NCBI RefSeq assembly: GCF_032598905.1
Contig: NZ_CP122458.1
Span: 682,001 to 746,000, forward strand
Direction of reading: 5' to 3'
DNA from: Streptomyces sp. 11x1
GTDB lineage: Bacteria > Actinomycetota > Actinomycetes > Streptomycetales > Streptomycetaceae
DNA length: 64,000 nucleotides
How positions within the stretch are numbered: the stretch's first letter is position 1; each line of letters opens with the position of its first letter. Below the pieces are notes generated by a model that saw only the letters and a list, made by a program, of their open reading frames with translations, had not been told where the DNA came from and searched no databases. Of this stretch, positions 62,082 through 64,000 are shown in pieces. Both the position numbers and the translations under genes were made by a program.

Positions 62082-62727
62082 CGTTCCTTCTCTCCGTACG
62101 ACCGGAGCCGTGGTCCCTAGGCTCACAGATCGACTGCGGGGCACTCTTCCAAGCTTCATTGTGCGCCGGACGCGCCAGGCGTGGCGCGCGACCACCCGGA
62201 GCACCCGCGCTCCTACCCTGCCACGTCCCGTGCCTCCCGGATGCCCGCTTGCGACGTCGTCCGGCGGCCGCGCTCGCCTCGTGTCTCGCCGAGGAGGGTG
62301 GTGGAGCCGGGTACTCGAGACATGGCGGCTCCGACCGCTGGACGACGACGAACAATCTGTTGGTCGAATTCACCGCAGGCGTGCGGCAGTCGAGGCGCAA
62401 GGCCGGGAATCCGCCGTACCGGGGACTGGCGGACCAGGCGCACTGCTCGATCTCGACCCTCTCCTCCGCCGTGTCCGGACGGCGGCTGCCCACACTGGCG
62501 GTGACACCGGCCTGCTGCCGTGCCGGTGCCGGGGACACCGAGGAGTGGCGGGAGCACCGGCGGGAGGCGCCCGAGCTGCTGGGCGAGGTGGCCCCCCGGG
62601 GGCCGAACGGCGGCAGTACTTCCGCACTGGGCGTACCGTCCGCTCTGCGGGGATCGAGGGGATCGACGCGACCGGGCGCCCGAGTGCCGTCCGCTCGGCG
62701 GGCCCGGCGGAGAGTGGGGACACCTTG
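62082..62727. other. Divergent intergenic region with gene debris
   Basis: About 650 bases. Apart from the XRE fragment described separately, no promoter element, hairpin or gene can be supported. Confidence 0.5.
62350..62595 (+). pseudogene. XRE-type HTH fragment
   Basis: The frame reads LVEFTAGVRQSRRKAGNPPY, then RGLADQAHCSISTLSSAVSG, then RRLPTLAVTPACCRAGAGDT followed by EEWREH. This is the N-terminal DNA-binding domain (FTAGLRQLRxxAGxPPYRELA-like) found on large actinobacterial WD40, TPR or NB-ARC regulators. No good start codon or ribosome site precedes it and the frame runs into unrelated sequence after about 62595, so only this domain remains. It points to a lost regulator gene. Confidence 0.55.
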
Positions 62728-63651
62728 GTGGAGTCGAAGGGCTGCGCGGCGGAGGCTCGGGGGCGGCGCCGCGGCCTGTTCGTCGGGTTGTGCACCTTGG
62801 ACGTCGTGCAGCTCGTCGACCGGGTGCCGGGGGCGAACGAGAAACTGACGGCACGCGAGCAGTTGGTGGCGGCGGGCGGTCCCGCGGCGAACGCGGCGGT
62901 CGCGTTCGCCCATCTGGGCGGTTCGGCCACCCTGCTCACGGCGATCGGCCGCCATGCGCTGGGGGCTGCCGTCACCGCGGACCTGGCCCGGCTGGGCGTG
63001 ACCGTGGTGGACCTGGCGGCCGACTCGGTCGAGCCGCCCGCCGTGTCGTCCGTGCTGGTGACCGCGTCGAGCGGCGACCGGGCCGTCGTCTCGACCAATG
63101 CGACGGGACACCGGGTCGACCCGCCGGACGACCTCGCCGCGCTGGTGGCGGCCTGCGACATCGTGGAGTTCGACGGCCACCACATGGGACTGGCCTTGGC
63201 CGCCGCCCGGGAGGCGCGGGCCGCCGGCCGTCGGACCGTGCTGGACGGCGGCAGCTGGAAGGCCGGGACGGAGCGGCTGTTGCCGTCGATCGACGTGGCC
63301 GTCTGCTCGGAGGACTTCCGCCCGCCCGGCACGGACACGCCGAGGAGCACGCCCGTCGACATCCTGCGGTTCCTGCGGGACCACGGGGTCTCCCGGTCGG
63401 CGGTCAGCCGGGGCGGGCGGTCCCTGATGTGGGCGGGCCCCGACGGCGGGGGCACCGTGGCCGTCCCCGCGGTACGGGTGGCGGACACGCTGGGCGCGGG
63501 TGACGTCCTGCACGGGGCCCTCGTCCACGGCCTCGCGGGGCACACCGTGTTGACGTCGGACGCTTTCGTCGAGGCCCTGCGCGAAGCGACGGCGGTGGCC
63601 TCGCGGGCGTGCGCGTCGTTCGGGACACGGGCGTGGCTGCGCGAGGGGTGA
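62728..63651 (+). CDS. PfkB-family carbohydrate kinase
   Basis: A 307-residue ribokinase-fold protein. Motif 1 is QLVAAGGPAANAAVAFAHLG, the PfkB N-terminal glycine signature; motif 2 is VADTLGAGDVLHGALVHGLA, with the catalytic Asp of GAGD. The core FVGLCTLDVVQLVDRVPGAN starts the fold, and LDGGSWKAGTERLLPSIDVA lies before the active site. The substrate is a sugar or nucleoside that cannot be fixed from sequence. GTG 62728 is the chosen start, with GGAG and a GGGG stretch 4-19 bases upstream; the exact start is uncertain. The gene stands alone between debris and a convergent partial gene. Confidence 0.85.
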   Translation: MESKGCAAEARGRRRGLFVGLCTLDVVQLVDRVPGANEKLTAREQLVAAGGPAANAAVAFAHLGGSATLLTAIGRHALGAAVTADLARLGVTVVDLAADSVEPPAVSSVLVTASSGDRAVVSTNATGHRVDPPDDLAALVAACDIVEFDGHHMGLALAAAREARAAGRRTVLDGGSWKAGTERLLPSIDVAVCSEDFRPPGTDTPRSTPVDILRFLRDHGVSRSAVSRGGRSLMWAGPDGGGTVAVPAVRVADTLGAGDVLHGALVHGLAGHTVLTSDAFVEALREATAVASRACASFGTRAWLREG

Positions 63652-63813
63652 GCCGACGGCCGTGCCGGCGGTCGGCGCGCCGGCCGTCAGCCCCGACCTC
63701 CCGCTCACCCGCGTCGGTCGACGCACCCGGTGAGGCCCGGACCCATGTTCCGAACCCGGCGGCCGGCCGCAACGCGGGCGCGAAGCCTACGCCCGCGGGA
63801 GGTACGAGGCCGG

Positions 63814-64000
63814 TCAGGAGGCCACGGTGGACGGGAGGGGGTGGACGGCCTGGGGAGCGGGGGCCGTCTCACGGACGACGGGAGGAGCGGGGGTCGTCTC
63901 ACGGACGACGGGGGAAGCGGGGGTCGTCTCACGGGCCGCCAGGCAGTCTTCGAGGAACGCGAGTGCGCGCAGATGGTAGGCGCGGGCGGCCCGTCCGAGG
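63814..64000 (-). CDS. C-terminus of an unidentified protein with 10-residue repeats (5' end outside window)
   Basis: The frame enters from the right edge and stops at 63814-63816, giving 61 residues. It begins with a helix (GRAARAYHLRALAFLEDCLA), followed by a low-complexity tail with the unit RETTPAxPVV twice and a partial third, then PLPSTVAS. Codon use has the strong third-position GC of real genes here. The family is unknown; the tail looks like a flexible extension. Confidence 0.55.
   Translation of the reverse strand, partial: LGRAARAYHLRALAFLEDCLAARETTPASPVVRETTPAPPVVRETAPAPQAVHPLPSTVAS
63863..63935. repeat. 30-bp tandem repeat inside the partial gene
   Basis: Unit GYCGTCTCACGGACGACGGG plus ten more bases at 63863-63892 and 63893-63922, and the start of a third at 63923. 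The length keeps the reading frame. Confidence 0.85.

Overview
The window is high-GC DNA with actinobacterial features. Third codon positions are strongly GC-biased, GTG starts are common, ribosome sites are GGAGG-like, one gene is a snapalysin (a Streptomyces-type secreted protease), the thiol enzymes are mycothiol-dependent, and Streptomyces-type intergenic hairpins are present. The best reading is a Streptomyces chromosome, or a close relative. No rRNA, tRNA or CRISPR array was seen.

Layout. 1-3.6 kb holds a methyltransferase tail, a secreted cupin, snapalysin, an unknown acidic protein and a kinase-like protein. 3.7-5.9 kb is an ISL3-type insertion sequence with a frameshifted transposase, next to a cytochrome P450 stump. 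5.9-13.2 kb carries a TetR regulator, an MFS exporter, a self-sufficient CYP102-type P450-reductase and a zinc alcohol dehydrogenase; the last two share a palindromic operator. 13.7-17.6 kb is an accessory patch with IS5 debris, a broken CBS gene, an NB-ARC/TPR (STAND) protein and a small coiled-coil protein. 17.6-21.9 kb has a GH95 alpha-L-fucosidase with an inserted lectin-like block, and a DUF574-type methyltransferase.

From 22 to 59.5 kb nearly every gene fits one pathway: choline to glycine betaine (betA, betB), to dimethylglycine (two Rieske oxygenases with two reductases and one Rieske ferredoxin), to sarcosine (dmgO), to glycine (soxB, a fused soxD-soxA, soxG), to serine (glyA), to pyruvate (sdaA). 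Uptake is by a ProVWX-type ABC importer and a BCCT carrier. Released methyl groups are handled by folate enzymes (folD, purU, a metF-like gene, folP), by mycothiol-dependent formaldehyde dehydrogenases (two mscR, one with a coupled metallo-beta-lactamase-fold hydrolase) and by a formate dehydrogenase-like molybdoenzyme, with fdhD nearby.

Two near-identical IclR regulators sit in the island. A GCAAC-type half-site recurs in the promoter of almost every operon from 26.9 to 59.6 kb and, in the places I checked, not outside it. This suggests one regulon. Four gene types are duplicated (oxygenase, reductase, IclR, mscR), and the oxygenase copies share long tracts of identical DNA.

59.7-64 kb holds a PAS-GAF-PP2C-HATPase phosphatase, a decayed XRE fragment, a PfkB kinase and the C-terminus of an unidentified protein with 10-residue repeats.
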